Shown: in pieces, positions 32,750 to 32,889 of the stretch
Numbering within the stretch: position 1 is the stretch's first letter
Layout: each line of letters begins with the position of its first letter
From: Thermoplasmata archaeon
GTDB lineage: Archaea > Thermoplasmatota > Thermoplasmata > Lutacidiplasmatales > UBA184
Length of the DNA: 32,889 nt
NCBI GenBank assembly: GCA_030041075.1
Contig: JASHOP010000072.1
Coordinates: forward strand, 1-32,889
Direction of reading: 5' to 3'
The notes under the pieces: generated by a model
Told to the model about the DNA's origin: nothing
The model's input: only the letters and a program-made list of their open reading frames with translations
Databases searched by the model: none
Made by a program: the position numbers and the translations under genes

Positions 32750-32889
32750 GTGCGGGTCGCCCCGGTCATCTCTCTCGCGTCGGAGGAGCGCCGTCAGCTC
32801 GAGTCCTGGGCCCGGGGCCGGTCCACTCCCTTTCGCATCGTGCTGCGAGCCAAGATCGTCCTCCGCGCCGCCGATGGGCTCCAAGACAA
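32750..32889 (+). CDS. IS630-family transposase, N-terminal fragment
   Basis: Forty-six codons from a GTG run off the window end: VRVAPVISLASEERRQLESW followed by ARGRSTPFRIVLRAKIVLRA and a truncated end. The pattern LSxEER-xLE-WARG--TP-R-xLRAKIVL-AADG is the helix-turn-helix start of IS630 transposases. It may be the same element type as the C-terminal fragment at the window start, since the inverted repeats match, but the middle is not seen. It is absent from the ORF track. Confidence 0.85.
   Translation, partial: MRVAPVISLASEERRQLESWARGRSTPFRIVLRAKIVLRAADGLQD

Larger units (their letters stand above)
32696..32889 (+). mobile_element. 5' end of an IS630-family insertion sequence
   Basis: The left end of an element in the same orientation as the one at 1-191. 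The terminal inverted repeat begins GTGTCCCGTCCGAC and extends to AGCTTAT at 32725. The target TA (32694-32695) lies just outside. The AGCTTAT block doubles as a TATA box, centred 26 bases before the transposase GTG at 32750. Confidence 0.8.

Noticed and set aside
1-32889. The window as a complete circular plasmid closed through one IS630 copy
   Set aside because: It contains core genes (top6A/B, sucCD, coaBC, L41e, tRNA-His), and the two element ends do not overlap, so circularity cannot be supported.

Overview
The window is a strongly GC-rich archaeal segment, most likely from an uncultivated Thermoplasmata-type (Thermoplasmatota) lineage. The archaeal assignment rests on a topoisomerase VI pair (top6A/top6B), a ribosomal protein L41e gene, an archaeal-type fused CoaBC, TATA boxes placed about 26-28 bases before several start codons (leaderless pattern), and a His-tRNA gene whose T-loop appears to carry an intron. 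The Thermoplasmata assignment is an inference from the high GC and from the large surface protein built of 'FTESGLP' modules, which I associate with soil and acidic-environment members of that group.

Layout. (1) Positions 1-194 are the 3' end of an IS630-family transposase; 32696-32889 is the 5' end of a similar element in the same orientation, so the window is bracketed by two element ends, or by assembly breaks in a repeat. (2) 0.6-5.5 kb holds small accessory genes: an alpha/beta hydrolase that has lost its triad, a thioredoxin-like protein, an intact esterase, two small membrane proteins, a zinc-ribbon protein, a methyltransferase and a scramblase/tubby-like protein. (3) 5.5-8.0 kb holds tRNA-His with the inferred intron, a HAD phosphatase and CoaBC (coenzyme A synthesis). 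(4) 8.2-12.4 kb encodes an envelope set: a diverged PstS-like binding protein, a polytopic membrane protein with two ferredoxin clusters, and an anchored beta-sandwich protein. (5) 12.6-15.8 kb holds sucC-sucD, a coupled small Cys-containing protein, L41e (absent from the ORF track) and a Nudix hydrolase. (6) 15.9-22.4 kb holds an MFS transporter facing a tandem pair of MutS-family ATPases and a dynamin-like GTPase. (7) 22.6-28.4 kb holds a small unknown protein, an aquaporin, top6A/top6B, a nitrilase-family amidohydrolase and a membrane protein. (8) 28.6-32.7 kb is one gene for a 1366-residue, sequon-rich surface protein with seven Ig/PKD-like repeats and eight FTESGLP modules; its stop codon is formed at the junction with the IS630 element.

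How genes may work together. Overlapping or touching genes suggest translational coupling for sucC-sucD-small protein, the MutS-like pair, top6B-top6A and the membrane protein-nitrilase pair. The MutS-like pair is probably a heteromeric ATPase. The PstS-like, Fe-S and beta-sandwich proteins may form an exported redox or solute-handling group, which is an inference from adjacency. No CRISPR array, prophage or recognisable defence cassette was found.
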